Notes: generated by a model from the letters alone, not told the origin. A DNA stretch of 64,000 bases from Sipunculus nudus (GCA_026874595.1 CM049317.1:48442401-48506400), one strand, 5' to 3'; numbered from the stretch's first letter, positions 24,024 to 36,900 are shown. Numbers and translations: made by a program.

Positions 24024-24861
24024 GGGGAAAGGGGGAAAGGGAGTATAAAAGAGTCAGTTATTGAGCACTCTTACACTTTACACTTTCTTTAAGTGCACCA
24101 TATCGTACACGCGTTTCCAAAAAATGTTTATTTATAATCGATATGAGAGAGAGAGAGAGAGTTAAATTAAATTTAACACTTTCACTGTTTTCGAAGTGCT
24201 CAAAACGTGCCACGGTACTTTTGAGTCAACGTGACGTGCCACACCATGATGTCATAATAAATAATAACTGTTGTGGCCTATGTTTAATGCGCATTTCTTG
24301 CACATTCGCATCATTTTGAACGACAGCAATCAAAGAAGAAATACAGTCTTGTAGACAACGTATAATTCCAGGTAGGCCATGCAATAATGTTATTTTTATA
24401 TTTTTTAAATTTCAGGCGTGCGAATTCATTAGTTTATAAACTTAACTTGTAACATTATATATGAGAGAAAAAAAGACTGTTTAAGATGGTATATGTCTCA
24501 GTGTTATTTTGATTTTAACCGTAATTAGCATCTCATCATCCAATACGGTCATGTTTACACAGTCTCAGTGAGTACTAATCAAATTTTAAAAGAGAATTTC
24601 TAATAATGGTATAATAATAAATTTTCAGCTGAAATGCATAGTCATATGTCACTCGATGTATTTAAAGCAAAGTTGAAACAGTTTCTCTCTCATATTTAAT
24701 ATCATTGTTTCTGTTTAAACATTCATGGTACGACAGCTATTGTTCTATATAATTTGTATATCTCATGCGCCATCATATGTAACCATTGACATATACTGGC
24801 TATATATCCTGTAGGAATATGTTTGTAATCGATAAATAAATAATTTGTGAATAATTTTCAG

Positions 24862-25118
24862 CTACTGTTACGGTGTCTTCAAAAGACTGAAGTCGGGGGT
24901 GTTATGGCGTTGCACCCAAAGAAATCCTGCGGTGGAACTCTGCAATGCCATGGTGAGAGAGACAACCGACACCCCTTTCCAGAGGACTTCCCAGGATCAT
25001 TGCCACCCACCTACCACAGGGAAGGCGACTAAGGTCAAAGCTGTCCGAGCTGCGAAGGACCAGGCGCTGGCTGACCCTTTCAAGTCAGCTTACACCATTG
25101 CCGAGAGTGTGATACTCG
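24862..25118 (+). other. MULE transposase exon with FLYWCH finger end
   Basis: The acceptor is TTTTCAG before 24862 and the donor is G|GTAAGT after 25118. The reading frame begins YCYGVFKR and ends at AESVIL plus one base, which joins the next exon to make Glu. Confidence 0.8.
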
Positions 25119-25427
25119 GTAAGTATAACACAATAAAGATAGAAAAAAAAACATATTTTTGTATACATGGTTCTCTGTCAGAAAATCTTAAATACTTTTA
25201 AAATGGGAATGCACTTAAATAAGGAGCGCTTTTAAATAACGTTTCATTTTATATTATATTTGGTTTCATATGCATAATGGGCACATTGATGTAAATGCAA
25301 TATTTTATTGACAATACGATAGTAATTGAAATAATTTGATATCACACATATTCATTATTGTCTGTGTTCAAGTATAGCCTGCCAATATGTTTTTGATGTA
25401 ATTTATTATTTCATTATATATTTTCAG

Positions 25428-25676
25428 AAGGACCCAGAGTTCCGAACCCTGTGTCATCACAGCACCTAGGAAGGATCGCCAACCGATTCCGGCAAGGAAA
25501 AAAGGCCCAAGCACCCAACCGATCTCCTATTCGAACTGCAGTGGGAGCACGTACCAGAAAACCTCCATGTGGTAGACGTCACAGTGGGACCGAGGAGGCA
25601 TTTGATCGTCTTCACCAGCGAACAGCTTCGACTTCTGAGCCGGGCACGGAGGTGGTTCGTGGATGGGACGTTTAAG
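25428..25676 (+). other. MULE transposase exon with first catalytic Asp and A-run frameshift
   Basis: It opens with GPRVPNPVSSQHLGRIANRF in one frame, and after the A6 run continues in another frame with PKHPTDLLFELQWEHVPENL. It ends RRWFVDGTFK at donor GTGATC. Confidence 0.85.
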
Positions 25677-25935
25677 GTGATCATATTTTACAATAATTTT
25701 TAAGTGATTACACACCTAGTAAACAATGTTTCAACTATAATAGAAATAAAACGTAATATTAATAAATTTTTATTTATGTTACTGTTATAGGATGCTTATA
25801 TCGTTAAATAAAATATATAAAAGTCACCTATTTTTTATATTTTCCAAGTACGATCATATATATATTATAGGCCTTATATGTGCATATTCTATTTATATAT
25901 GAGACTTTTTCAAATTATTATTCCTTATATTTTAG

Positions 25936-26167
25936 GTGGTGAAGTATCCGTTCACATAGCTTTGGTCCGTCCACGCCTTCGTGAGGAGCGGGGAAGCGAT
26001 GAAGCAGGTGCCACTGACTTATGTCCTCATGTCGGGAAAGAGGACAGTTGACTACCGGCGAGTGCTGCAGGTCATCCAGGAGGAGTTGCGACGCACCAAC
26101 TTGACCAGCAGCGTTGAGGCTGCAGTGGGTGACTTCGAGGCCGCTGTTTGGAAGGCATTCCGACTAG
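25936..26167 (+). other. MULE transposase exon with nonsense codon and second catalytic Asp
   Basis: The exon starts VVKYPFT, then TAG, then LWSVHAFVRSGEAMKQVPL, and ends WKAFRL plus one base at donor GTAAGA. The TAG replaces a CAG-type Gln codon of the family (PFTQL). Confidence 0.88.
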
Positions 26168-26482
26168 GTAAGAAATCTGGATACATAATAGAAATAATAA
26201 TGCTTTTAACAATATTCATGACTGTGATTTTTAAGTATTACAATTAACAGCAATATGTATTGTATGCTTGTGCCACAATCGTGAGACTATTATTCCCCAA
26301 GTACATTATTTATATTCACTACCACCAAAATAAAAATAGTACTCAATTAATTATAAAAAATTATGTAGTTTATTAGCTATCAATTTCACTTATCATTGTA
26401 TCGGACCGTCATCAATTTCGCCATCATAAACAGCTGTAATTGATACTTTATTATACAAATGTTTTTGCTGTTTAAATTTTAG

Positions 26483-26759
26483 CATTTCCGGAAGTTTCTC
26501 TGAAGGGTTGCGCCTTCCATTGGGCCCAGGCTGTTTGGCGAAAGGCGCAGGAGCTTGGTCTGCAGGTTCGCTTCAGAGAAAACAGACCGATGCACCGCTT
26601 TATCAAGCAGCTGCTAGCCCTCCCATACCTGCCGCAGCAAGATATAGCCGGCGAACTTGATCACCTGACGGAGACAGCCACAACTCCGGCAACATTCGCG
26701 CTCTGTGCATACGTCAAGATGATGTGGGTAGATTCAGCCGTCTGGCCACCCTCAACATG
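26483..26759 (+). other. MULE transposase exon with GCxFHW motif
   Basis: It reads FPEVSLKGCAFHWAQAVWRK through WVDSAVWPPST and two bases of a Trp codon at donor GTATGT. No stop is present. Confidence 0.88.
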
Positions 26760-27013
26760 GTATGTATAGTATAGGAAAGATTAAAATGCTTCATTAAACC
26801 AAATATTCATACACATTTTGGAAAAAATTAAAATGAATAATATATAAATTTTATTCTAGCAATTCTTAAAATAATAATTATAATAATATAAATAATATAA
26901 ATAATTCATATAACATGTTTTTTTTCATATGTTAAATGCAATAATTATATAAAGTTATATATATATTAAATGTTTTTTCTTATCCATTTTACTATTTTTT
27001 TTTTTTTTGGCAG

Positions 27014-27317
27014 GTCTGTGTTCAACAGGGCCATTCGAACGAACAATGACTGTGAGGGCTGGCACAGGCGTTTGAATGGCAAGGCGAACCGTGGTCAGCT
27101 GAACATGTATCTGTTGTTGCGCCTGCTGAGCGACGAGAGCCGTCTAGTGACTCTTGAGCTGGACCTCCTCAGAGAATCCCAAGTGACGAGGAGGCAGAGG
27201 TCTCTGGAGACGACCAAAAGTCTCTTCAGACTGTGGGAACAGTACACAGTCGGCGAGATCTCAGCCCGCCGGTTGTTGGAGGCAGCTTCGCATATGACAC
27301 CTCTCCCTGTGTCTTAG
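27014..27317 (+). other. MULE transposase last exon with catalytic Glu
   Basis: The acceptor is TTGGCAG. It reads SVFNRAIRTNNDCEGWHRRL and ends at TAG 27315-27317. An ATTAAA signal at about 27708 could serve polyadenylation. Confidence 0.88.
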
Positions 27318-28213
27318 ATCTTCCATACTTCAATCTGTGTTTCTTTGTGACTCCTTGTATCCGTCAATTGTTTTTATGTTTCGGTGACAGGTTTTATATG
27401 TTGGTGTAGTTATATGTTTGGTATTTTTGAGGACACACGTGTATATTTATCTGTATGTATTTCACTGTCCCACCAGTGACTCTTTGTATATAATTTACTT
27501 GTATATAGTTGTATATATTCCCATGTTTCTTAGTGACTTTTTATCCCCGTTAATCGTTGGTGCAGTTTTATGTTTGGTCTTTTGAGTTCATGTATATATC
27601 GCCATTTGTTACATCGTTTTATGTATGTGCTGTAAACTGTCTTGCTGTTCCTTCTTGTATGCATTGTTTTGTTTATTTGTCATAGAAAACTGAATGTACA
27701 TATTTGATTAAAATAAGTTTTTTATATTTTGAAGATTTGTTTTCTCTCACCAATGAAATCTTACGAAACCAATTATCTTTAGTGTCAAGAAACGTCCTTC
27801 AAAATTAACATTAACATTAACAGTAATAGATTATTTAATTAGTAAAGAAATAAAGTTTAATTGACCAAAAACATGTCCAGTCCAATTTGACAAATTATAT
27901 AATATTAATTTTAATAATATTAATTATAAAGAAATCAAAATGAAAATTTAGTTTGCTTTTTTTAATTCCTAAGCATGTATTCCAGGAAAATAATGCACGT
28001 TGCCTACAATGTAGGCGACACCTAGCTGGAAGATCGAAATCACCCTAAACGAACACGAGCATAATCTAAGATGTGGCGGTTATTACCATAATTGTTTTTT
28101 TTTTTCCACACATTGAATGAGGATAAATGTAAACAATCATAAATATCAGATTAACACGTTTATACAGTCGAACTGGATTGATTTTAAATGGACGGTCACT
28201 TCGTCACCAAAAA

Positions 28214-28256
28214 TCAGTGGTGACGAAACGACCGTGGTGACGAAACGACCGGTGAC
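28214..28256 (-). repeat. Right terminal inverted repeat of the MULE
   Basis: Two tandem copies of the TGGTGACGAAACGACC motif form the inverted counterpart of 23186-23228. The 9-bp target duplicate follows. Confidence 0.85.
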
Positions 28257-28265
28257 CGTCATTGT

Positions 28266-30826
28266 AAAATCATATTAACAATACTTACAATTAATATTAT
28301 TATTATTATTATTATTATACACAGTAAAATTTTTTTTAAATATGCTGGTGATGAAGACAGGATTAATATCAAGTTGGTCATGGCTGCGAGACCACATTAC
28401 TTTAACAATATGTAGCCTGGGTTCTAAAGAAACAAAAAAAAATAGCTCTAAATACGCAAGATTATTAATTCTGTCTCATAATAGTGGAAAACAATGTTAG
28501 AGTGATATGGCATAGGTTTTCAGGCGATTTAAATGTTTATGTTTAAGTATCAGTGTATAAAACACGCATATAAATCTCTCCGAAATTTCTCCGGCCACTT
28601 TTACTACTATAGTCTGTACTAGACAGACCCCTCTGTGACTGTGAGCGATAATAAAATGAGTATTCTGTGTCTGGGCGAACAGCACTATGGGGAAAAGTCA
28701 TCAACCCTGAAATATCAATCTCTGAATACACTTAATGAAATGTTAAAGTCTTTACCTGCTGATGAAGCCTGTCTACCTGTCTACTGATTCAATGTGACTG
28801 TTTTGTTTCTTGGTTGCCAGAGGATTTGTTTGTGGACGACTGTTTGCACAACAGGTGCTATATTTTGCCTTTTTCATACCCTTGGCTGCAGGGGGGCGCT
28901 TCCTACAAACCTTGCAGGTCACAGAGTCCCATTATTATTCCCCGACCCTTTTGCCTGTTCAGTAATTTCCATTTTATGACCAGTTTAGTTAACCTTAATT
29001 CCAAAATTCGTTAAATTAAGACTGAAAAATATTTAATATTAAAAAATAAACACATACGTGACACCAGTAGGCCCTACATTTTGTTCCACACTGGCAGGTG
29101 TACAGGAGTGAAATACCATAATATATTTTGTTAATTAAAAAAAAACACTATATATAAGGCAAATGTTTATTTCAAATCCTACCTACCACATAATTGATAC
29201 TCTTGGAACAACTGAACATTTTATAGGCCTAATATCCGACTATAGGAGTCTCAGAAAAAGTAAAGATTCATCAGGCCCTGATGAAGAGTAACAAATTGTT
29301 TTCTACCATATGATAAACACCGACAGGTGACGCTGCGACAGCCCCTTCGAAAAATAATTTCAGATCAATGTAATCATCCCCCTGCTTTCAGAGAATAAGA
29401 TTTATATATTGGAAATAAAATGCATTAAAAGTCAGAATGATAAAAGACCTCTGTACAGCGACCTCTGATGGAGAGTAAGTAAGTAAATTCTATTTAAAGT
29501 CAGAATACGTTACAGGTCAACAAGGCAACATGAGCTCAGAAGAGCTCTTTAACCTACTTCATTAATATTATGCATATCATGGCAATGCAAAGACGAGTTA
29601 CGGTAACATGAACCCTAAAAACAGTCAAACTTAAAGAAGCACATTGAAAAAAAGCACAGTTATAAGTTTTAAGCATTACGAAAAGCATATACAGTAGTCA
29701 TGCATAATTCAAGATAATAAAGTTGTTCCATTAAAAATTGAACTATCATATTGAAAAATGAGAAAAAATGATGTCAAATAGTGTGCAGTTCAATTGGCTT
29801 TATATAAGCTAAACAAGCGCCCATATTTAGCAATACAAAAAGCCAGAGCAAAGGGTCTTACAAAGAAAAATAATTCTCCAGGAAGATAACATATAGGGGC
29901 CTATACATATGAATATGCTGCAACAGAGCAAAGCAAAATGGAAACAAATTTCACAAATTATTTACAAAGTCATATGTTTCTCCTCCTTACATTTGGTACC
30001 AGAAGCAAGTTTAATTGGGGATGTGTAGTAAGTTTTTTAGCTTAATTTCTCGAATATTACCCTACTTTTATTTAAAAAAAGGTCACATTACACTTCGACT
30101 TTGTTCCCGCTTCGTCGACCTATCAATAGCCCTGTCTGGGCTCTAGTATTTACGTTTGCTACTAAAATGCTTAAAATGAAATGCAGTTCCTACCGATAGA
30201 CGTTACTGAGCGTAACCCATGCTATAGCTCTGAAATGGTCGGCCAGGGAGCCGTAATACAGTTATATAATTTGCTGCGAGCTGGTAGTACCTGTTTTAAG
30301 CTTTGCGACACAGCAGTTTGATGGCTCTGACAGTGGGAGGAATAACTAGTATGTTTTAAAGATCGCATCGACTTGGCCAGTCTAACCTATATCAGGACTA
30401 TTTTATTGTAGCCATGTACTCGTTGCCAGCAAAAACGGATACCAGACCATGTTCTTTGTATCATTCTAGGTCGATGAGCAAAGAGGAAGCGTAATATGAC
30501 AGATTATTTAAGAAATGTAATAAATACCAAACACTGCGCCTACCGGTCTTCTGCTGTTCGGGTCTAGCGACCCAGCATTGCGGGTTTGTTTAAAATGAAA
30601 CGAGATACACGCCAGACACGGTACCATGACAGGAACCTAGTCCTTAAGAATAAAAATTTTATAAATTCAGATTTAATTTCAGATCTTCCTTCTTCGATAA
30701 GTTAAACGGAAACTTATAACAGGACAATAACACTTAAAATGGGTCGTAGTATTATCTAATGTTCTCTAGTGTAGTGAAATGTTTATTAAGGGACATGAAG
30801 TCACCTTTGAGTGCTCCAGTATTATA
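28266..30826. other. Stretch without recognised gene
   Basis: An (ATT)n microsatellite lies at 28294-28319. The rest shows only short frames without domain character; 28497-28980 has overlapping short frames on both strands that I do not support as genes. Confidence 0.45.
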
Positions 30827-31369
30827 TACAAAGGACCCATGGGTCACGGCATTCAGCTGGTTTGATTTTTTTTGCAAATGCAAAATATTCAATTGTAATG
30901 TTTTCATATATATATATATATAAGCATATGAGAAGCTAAGACGAAAGGGGCCCTACTACTTGGTTATAGTACAGTTCTAAATATATGATTGCAAAACTAA
31001 TACTCTGACAAGACTGTCGTGAAGAAAAACAGTAAAAGTTTTGAGATACTGTTATGCATAAGTTACAGATGGACACGCAAGTGGACAGAATGGACTAATT
31101 CCTTTATTTCACTTTCAAGGGAATAATGCATTTAAGTTTACATTAAAGTCTATTTTTTAGCATATCCTCTTTTCCATTAATAGTTTTTATCAGATTCATT
31201 TTTGTTTTGAAGTGTAACAATGGCTTTTTTTTATGGAAAACGGAGGTTTTTCCTTAATATTTTGGATTCATAGGTCCAACGGTTTCAAAATGTGCCCTGT
31301 CAACGGCCGCACGGCCGACGGAAAAAGGACCACGCCTATGGCTCAGATGAATTCTAGTAAGCTGAGCTA
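30827..31369 (+). mobile_element. Hairpin-capped repeat, short internally deleted copy
   Basis: Cap sequence ACAAAGGACCCATGGGTCAC starts at about 30829. The body matches 1365-1700, then jumps to the GACG-type tail and a decayed terminal hairpin (31341-31368). ATTATA occurs on both sides (30821-30826 and 31370-31375) and may be the target duplication. Confidence 0.75.
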
Positions 31370-31375
31370 ATTATA

Positions 31376-33684
31376 CATTAAACACTGTGGGGTTTTCCAC
31401 CATCACTGTGCAGGAACATGTAATGGGGCGGAGTTTTTAGAAGTGAGCTACAGTAAAGATCGGCATGAAATCTAGATACATTTTTTTGCTCGATCTGACA
31501 GGTTAAAATGGAATCACTTGTATATGTGTTTTACCCAAAGGTGAAAGACCTTTTGCAAAGGCGGTAAATTCAAAATGTTATATTTATACCGGTACATACG
31601 ACAATGTTTGTAATTTGTAAAATCCTTTCACCAGCTCTCTCAAATACATGTATTTGTACCACTCTTCTAATTAGAATTCGGCGAGATCATCTATATCGGA
31701 CACATTGTAGTCCCAGCGGTCATATAAATTAGCTGCTTCATGATCTTTCAACCGTTCATCTCGCCTTCCAATAATTCTGGGTTCTCTCTCACTCTCTTCG
31801 ATTTTAACTTTTTCTCTTTCTCCCCTATACCTTTACAGATGATCATTCATTCTGTGGGTAAACTTCTATAGACCCATTTGCCTCCCCCCCCCTTCTCTGT
31901 TCCCTCCAACGTAGGTAAAATTTAATCATCGAAGAATGGGGGGGGGGGGGGGGGGGGGGGGTTGATGTAGTGAGCAACTTTTTTTTAATTGAGGCGTTTG
32001 AAAGGGTGATATAGATAATATGAAGCACATTTCTGTGATGATTTTAAAAGAGTCTGAGTTGCAAAGAGTGTATGGACAACACCAGGAGAACATTCATATT
32101 AGCCACAAGGTTATTTTGTAAACCTGTTAGAAAAATGTTTAAACTAAAGAACAAATGAAGGACACCATAGTTGAAAATGTTCTTTGTATAAAGAGTTTAC
32201 GGAATATTTAAATACTTAAAAAAATAAAGGTGCATGTCGGCTGATATAATTATCAATGATCCAATCCCCCAAAATATTCTTTTTCTTAATCTAAACGGAC
32301 TAATAATTACATGTCTAGGCCTATTTCTGGACCTTTATGCAAAATTCCAAATACAATGGAGTACCCAGTGGGTTTTCTTCAACTAAAAGAAAATCTGGTT
32401 TTGGCAAAATTACAATATTCCTTCTAACATGTACAGTAATATTTAATGTGTGGATGACACAGTTCTCCAGCTTCCATCTAGAGGGAGGCTCCATCTGAAT
32501 TTGTTGAATTGTTAGAAATATCTCATAAATGTTCTTTTATCAATCTGCTGAGAAAATTCAATTCAATTTTTTGAAATATATTGATACCACTTGGAAAATG
32601 ATTTTTGGGCTCCCTATTCAAAATCAGATTAAGAAAATATAAGCAAATGAAATCCTATTGGCATTTTTATGACTGTTTGCCCGTGACATATACGCATGAC
32701 AAGTTAAGTAACATTGTACACTCTACACAGAACAGTTCATCTTGATTGAAAATAACAAAGTTTTTTATTGTGCCAGTATGTACATATCAGTTCACTTAAT
32801 TACAACATTATCCGACGATTTGCTCCCCTAAATATAGACAGAATAGAAAGAAAACATAATCACAAATAATAATCACTATTTGACACATACAAACCCCGGG
32901 TCAGAAACACAGCTCTTATTCTGTGCGGAGCTCAATATTTACCACATACCCCAGTCAGTCAGTGCTGTCAGCGAGTTTGTGCTTGCGGCAGCCTTGCCTT
33001 AAACACTTATATACTGGAACATTATTCCAACACCTCTCATTATAAGATCCCTTTGTTGTAATTTATTCCCAATTGTGGAATGAGTTTTGATAATTATCAA
33101 TGGAGTTTTTATCTTGTAATAATTTTTTTTTTGTTGAATGGCAATGAAACTGAACATCAAATACATAAAAACTATAACTTCAGTGGAAATATCAGATGTT
33201 TAAACATCATATTGGAATATAACATTTTTAATGACAAAATGTGGCAATAAAATGCTCATTTTAACTGCTATGAAGATTGGCGATTGGTGAACATCAATAA
33301 ACATAATGTTTAACTAGCAATAATAATTCACAGCATACATCAATTCAATAACACCTGATGAATACAGGATTATTTAAATCCTCCGCATGTGTGACAAAAA
33401 CTGGTATAAATCCTGATCTGACACTTATTTAACTATTATAAGCAAGCATTGCAAACCATATGATATAACTAAAATTTGCATACTTGAAATCATAGCAACT
33501 CAAACAATTCTGATGAATATGGAGTCACCATCTCACAAATCACCTCTGACAAAAAGTACATATGCCATTACATTTAACAATGTAATCTGTCTGTGTTTGG
33601 ATGGACAAGTAGTGGTTTAGAAAACTGTAACAAATGTATACATATATGAGAGTAGTGTCCATGTATTCTGCTGTAAGAGGCTAC

Positions 33685-33687
<3 letters not shown>
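31376..33687. other. Stretch without recognised gene
   Basis: A run of 24 G lies at 31938-31961. No coding region or repeat shared with the rest of the window was recognised. Confidence 0.5.
31938..31961 (+). repeat. G24 homopolymer
   Basis: Twenty-four consecutive G follow GAAGAAT. The exact length is uncertain because sequencing of such tracts is error-prone. Confidence 0.85.
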
Positions 33688-33729
<42 letters not shown>

Positions 33730-33734
33730 CTAAT

Positions 33735-33766
<32 letters not shown>

Positions 33767-33946
33767 TACAGTGGAACCCCACAATTACGACCACCTTGGG
33801 GACTGACCAAAGTGGTCGTAATTTGGGGGTGGTCGTATTTGTGAAACTCGAAATTACCTAGATCGTATATTCTGGAACAAAAATGGTGGTCGTAATTGTG
33901 GGGATGGTTGCAATTGCGGGGAGGTCGCAAGGCAGGGTTCCACTGA

Positions 33947-33998
<52 letters not shown>
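33688..33998. repeat. (AT)n microsatellites flanking a MITE
   Basis: AT runs occupy 33688-33724, 33732-33760 and 33947-33996, with a MITE between the second and the third. Confidence 0.9.
33769..33945. mobile_element. 177-bp MITE with CAGTGGAACCC ends
   Basis: The ends CAGTGGAACCC are inverted repeats. Inside, a perfect 18-base inverted repeat pairs CCCACAATTACGACCACC (33778-33795) with 33885-33902. The insertion site is TA-rich, as for pogo/Tc1-mariner relatives, but the exact target duplication cannot be read within the AT run. Confidence 0.75.
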
Positions 33999-33999
33999 A

Positions 34000-36900
34000 C
34001 AATTAAAATAACAGAACAGTAATTAAATCTTTGTTGCTAGAACTATAATTCAAATGACTGTCTGGGTCTTCTTTTTAACACACTGGAATTCACACCCAAC
34101 ACATTACAGAACTGCTGCAAAGGACTGCTAAATATATTAAAACATCCTTAGTTGTGGCTAACTAGTGTCTAATTTTCATACAGGAATACAAAATGTTGAT
34201 TGCTACATATACATCAATAGAACCAATAGAGATCACCCAAGAAAGAATATGAAAGCTGCTGCATCACAAGAGAAATTAATATATGAAAGCTGTACTCCCT
34301 CAACTCTGGAGCATTTGATGATGTCTGTGATCCATATATTATATTGACTATCATTTATACATTAATAATAACCATCATTCATCAGGTCTTAGTATCCAAT
34401 ATGATCAGGTAGAGCATGAAAAGTATGGTTTTTTAACATGATTCTAAATCATATTATTTAAGTGGGACCAAACATTCAAACCTTATTATTTCCATTTCAT
34501 AAATTTTCCTTGAATGTTCTAATACTGTGTCAATATTAATACTGACTATCCATCATGCATTCAGACTCCTGTTCAATGCATATTCCAAAGATATTTCCTA
34601 AAATGTTTAGCAGCAATGAACCTGGGATGTTAGAACAATAACATCTGTTTTTGTTTTACTGTCGGTCAGTGGCACGATCACAGTGTTGGAATGCCATTCT
34701 TATATCATTAAGAGCTTGTCATAAACTACTTACAATAAAATTTTTTTAAATTCCTGCTAATCGAATGACCCGGTAATCCCACTATGGTTTTATCTACACA
34801 TCTGTACTTTCCATAACATGACTATTATTTTTACTCCCACACAACAGCCCTGTTCACCTGAATGTTTATATTTAATTAAAATCCATTTAACTCTGGGAAA
34901 ATGTGCAGGAAAAAGTATGATTTCACTCCTTTTTGAATGTGCAATTTTCTTTATTTGAATTTTAAATGAAAACGGTTTGAGCTCAAATGGCTGCATGTAT
35001 AAAATGTTATCTGGAAAAGCAGGTGGACCAGGGTGCTGGAGCAGACCATATTTTTATATACAGATATAAATGTGCACACAATCACACTGATTACCTTATG
35101 TAGTACATATTATGCTCTCTTGATTAATACTATCATATAATCTTCCCTTTCCTCTCTATGATTATCTCCTTGGCTTGTGTATGTCCATACTTATCAACAA
35201 AAAACCATCTAATTCGCCTTTCTGTCCTTTAAATTCTAGTATTTAGGAATATTTTAATATGTCAGGCCAATGTTTTGGCTGTAATTACTCCATGTTCCTC
35301 ATAGTTAGTAACAATTTCTACTAATCGTGATTATATACTGTCCCACTTTTCTGTCTCTGGAACATTAACAATTAACACTGGCACTTGATTGTCCATTTCA
35401 CACATGAAGGTTTAATTTACCTTCACTTATCATGTTTACTAATAATCATCATGAAACTTCTTAATCAGGTAAACCAGTCACAGTATCTGGAGCTACCTGG
35501 GAATGTTTTACTTATATATGTCATACTTACCTTAAACTATTCAGATCACTAACAAAAACAGATAAATCAGATAACAAAAAGAAGCAATGCTTAATGTTCA
35601 CGTGTAGCCTGTGTGAACACAGAAGGACCCTGGATGATGTTCTGTAAACTCCTCAATTACTGTATATCCCCATTTTATGGCTGCATGTCTATTTATAGCT
35701 GCACCCTGAGTTTGCTAGGCCCCTGTCAGGAGTTCTGACTAAAGTCCAAATACTCTCACTGAAGAAAAAATCAGCCTCTCTGAGATCTTGATGCTTTGTT
35801 TATCAATCATAACGTTCATTATCTGGCCATGTTTAGAGTCTAACAATCAGACAGACTTAAACTTGTATAATTATTCCTCGATCACACTCATTTAAAAAAT
35901 AAAAAGGCTGCATTAATCCCATAGATGCATGTATGATTAAGAAGAGAACCAATAATATTTTTCATAAGGCAGGAACTATTCAATATCTTAGTCCAAAAAA
36001 CCATTGTCAAATTTGAAGTGAAAGCCCCATCTAGTTTTCCTTGCTAAACTAAATAGGTTTGGGTTACACTGTAACATTGTGAAAGAGGGGTTGTAAAATT
36101 CATCTCACATGAGCTTGTCTTGGCATAAAAACCCTAAACTCATACAGACTGGAATTTTACCAAAAATTTGGCCTGAGAAAAAGCATATCTGAACATTTTA
36201 TGAATAACAATAAATGATTTTTAATGTTGATTCCACAGGAATAAAGACTAGACCTTCAAATGTATCTTTGCTAATAACTAGACAGTCACTACTTATTGTT
36301 GCAATGAATCCATGACAATACAGAAACAAAGATACATCCATGGCAACTGTTCTTATCTAAAAAGTTTGCAATGTAACAGCTTATAATAAGCCTGCAGTGT
36401 AATATGATAGTGCTGATGATTTTACAAAGAAATCACAACCCATCTTCTGAAGGGAGGAAAAACTGACCAATGGGGTGAGTTACTGAGCCCCTTGTTTTTG
36501 TAATACCTTTCCAATAATGAAAGATTGCTTGATGATATTGTTATTATAAGTAATTCATTTCATAATAGTGTCTATCGCTGATGCAATACTTTCAAAAAGG
36601 ACACAATCTTTGCCCCTAGTGATAAGTTTTATCTAATAAGAACCATACAAATGAACCATTAATTTTCCACTTTCTGTTATTCTGGAAAGATATTTCCGTA
36701 AAATAAGTGTCCAATTGTTAAAAAAAAAACAAATATTCTGAATAAAATAAAAACATGCTGGAACTGATATCCTCTGGACACACTGAAACCAGTACTTCAC
36801 AACAAATCAGAAGCCATATCCTTGGTATGCTCAACTCAGCAACCACAGGAAAAGGCTAGACAACATTCCAGACAACTGTACCAAGTCAAGTGACCTCCAA

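Larger units (their letters stand above)
24862..27317 (+). pseudogene. FLYWCH/MULE transposase gene (disabled)
   Basis: Five exons with GT-AG junctions are seen: 24862-25118, 25428-25676, 25936-26167, 26483-26759 and 27014-27317 (TAG at 27315). Exon 1 carries the end of a FLYWCH zinc finger (LWRCTQRNPAV, LCNAMVRE, DHCHP). Exons 2-5 form the MULE transposase core: WFVDGTFK (first Asp), VPLTYVLMSGKRTVDYRRVL, GDFEAAVWKAF (second Asp), GCAFHWAQAVWRKAQELGL and RTNNDCEGWHRRLN (catalytic Glu). Two lesions are visible: a one-base frame change in the A6 run at 25498-25503 and an in-frame TAG at 25957-25959 where the family has Gln. The first coding exon, with the start codon and the first half of the FLYWCH finger, was not identified. 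All DDE residues remain. Confidence 0.88.
23186..28256 (+). mobile_element. Mutator-like (MULE) DNA transposon, complete ends
   Basis: The 5071-bp element is flanked by the 9-bp direct repeat CGTCATTGT (23177-23185 and 28257-28265), the classic MULE target-duplication length. The ends are inverted repeats of about 43 bp built from two tandem copies of a 17-base motif, CGGTCGTTTCGTCACCA (one base differs in the outer left copy, GTCGATTCG). A further motif, GACGGTCACTTCGTC, lies just inside both ends in the same orientation. The interior carries a plus-strand FLYWCH/MULE transposase gene with introns (24862-27317). AT and GA microsatellites (23931-24019) lie in the leader. Confidence 0.88.

Noticed and set aside
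24300-24861. Upstream exon of the MULE transposase
   Set aside because: Donor-like sites occur (near 24371 and 24567), but no in-frame sequence resembling the start of a FLYWCH finger was found, so no exon is called.
33634-34002. Open frames rich in Tyr-Ile
   Set aside because: They are translations of AT microsatellites and of the MITE between them.
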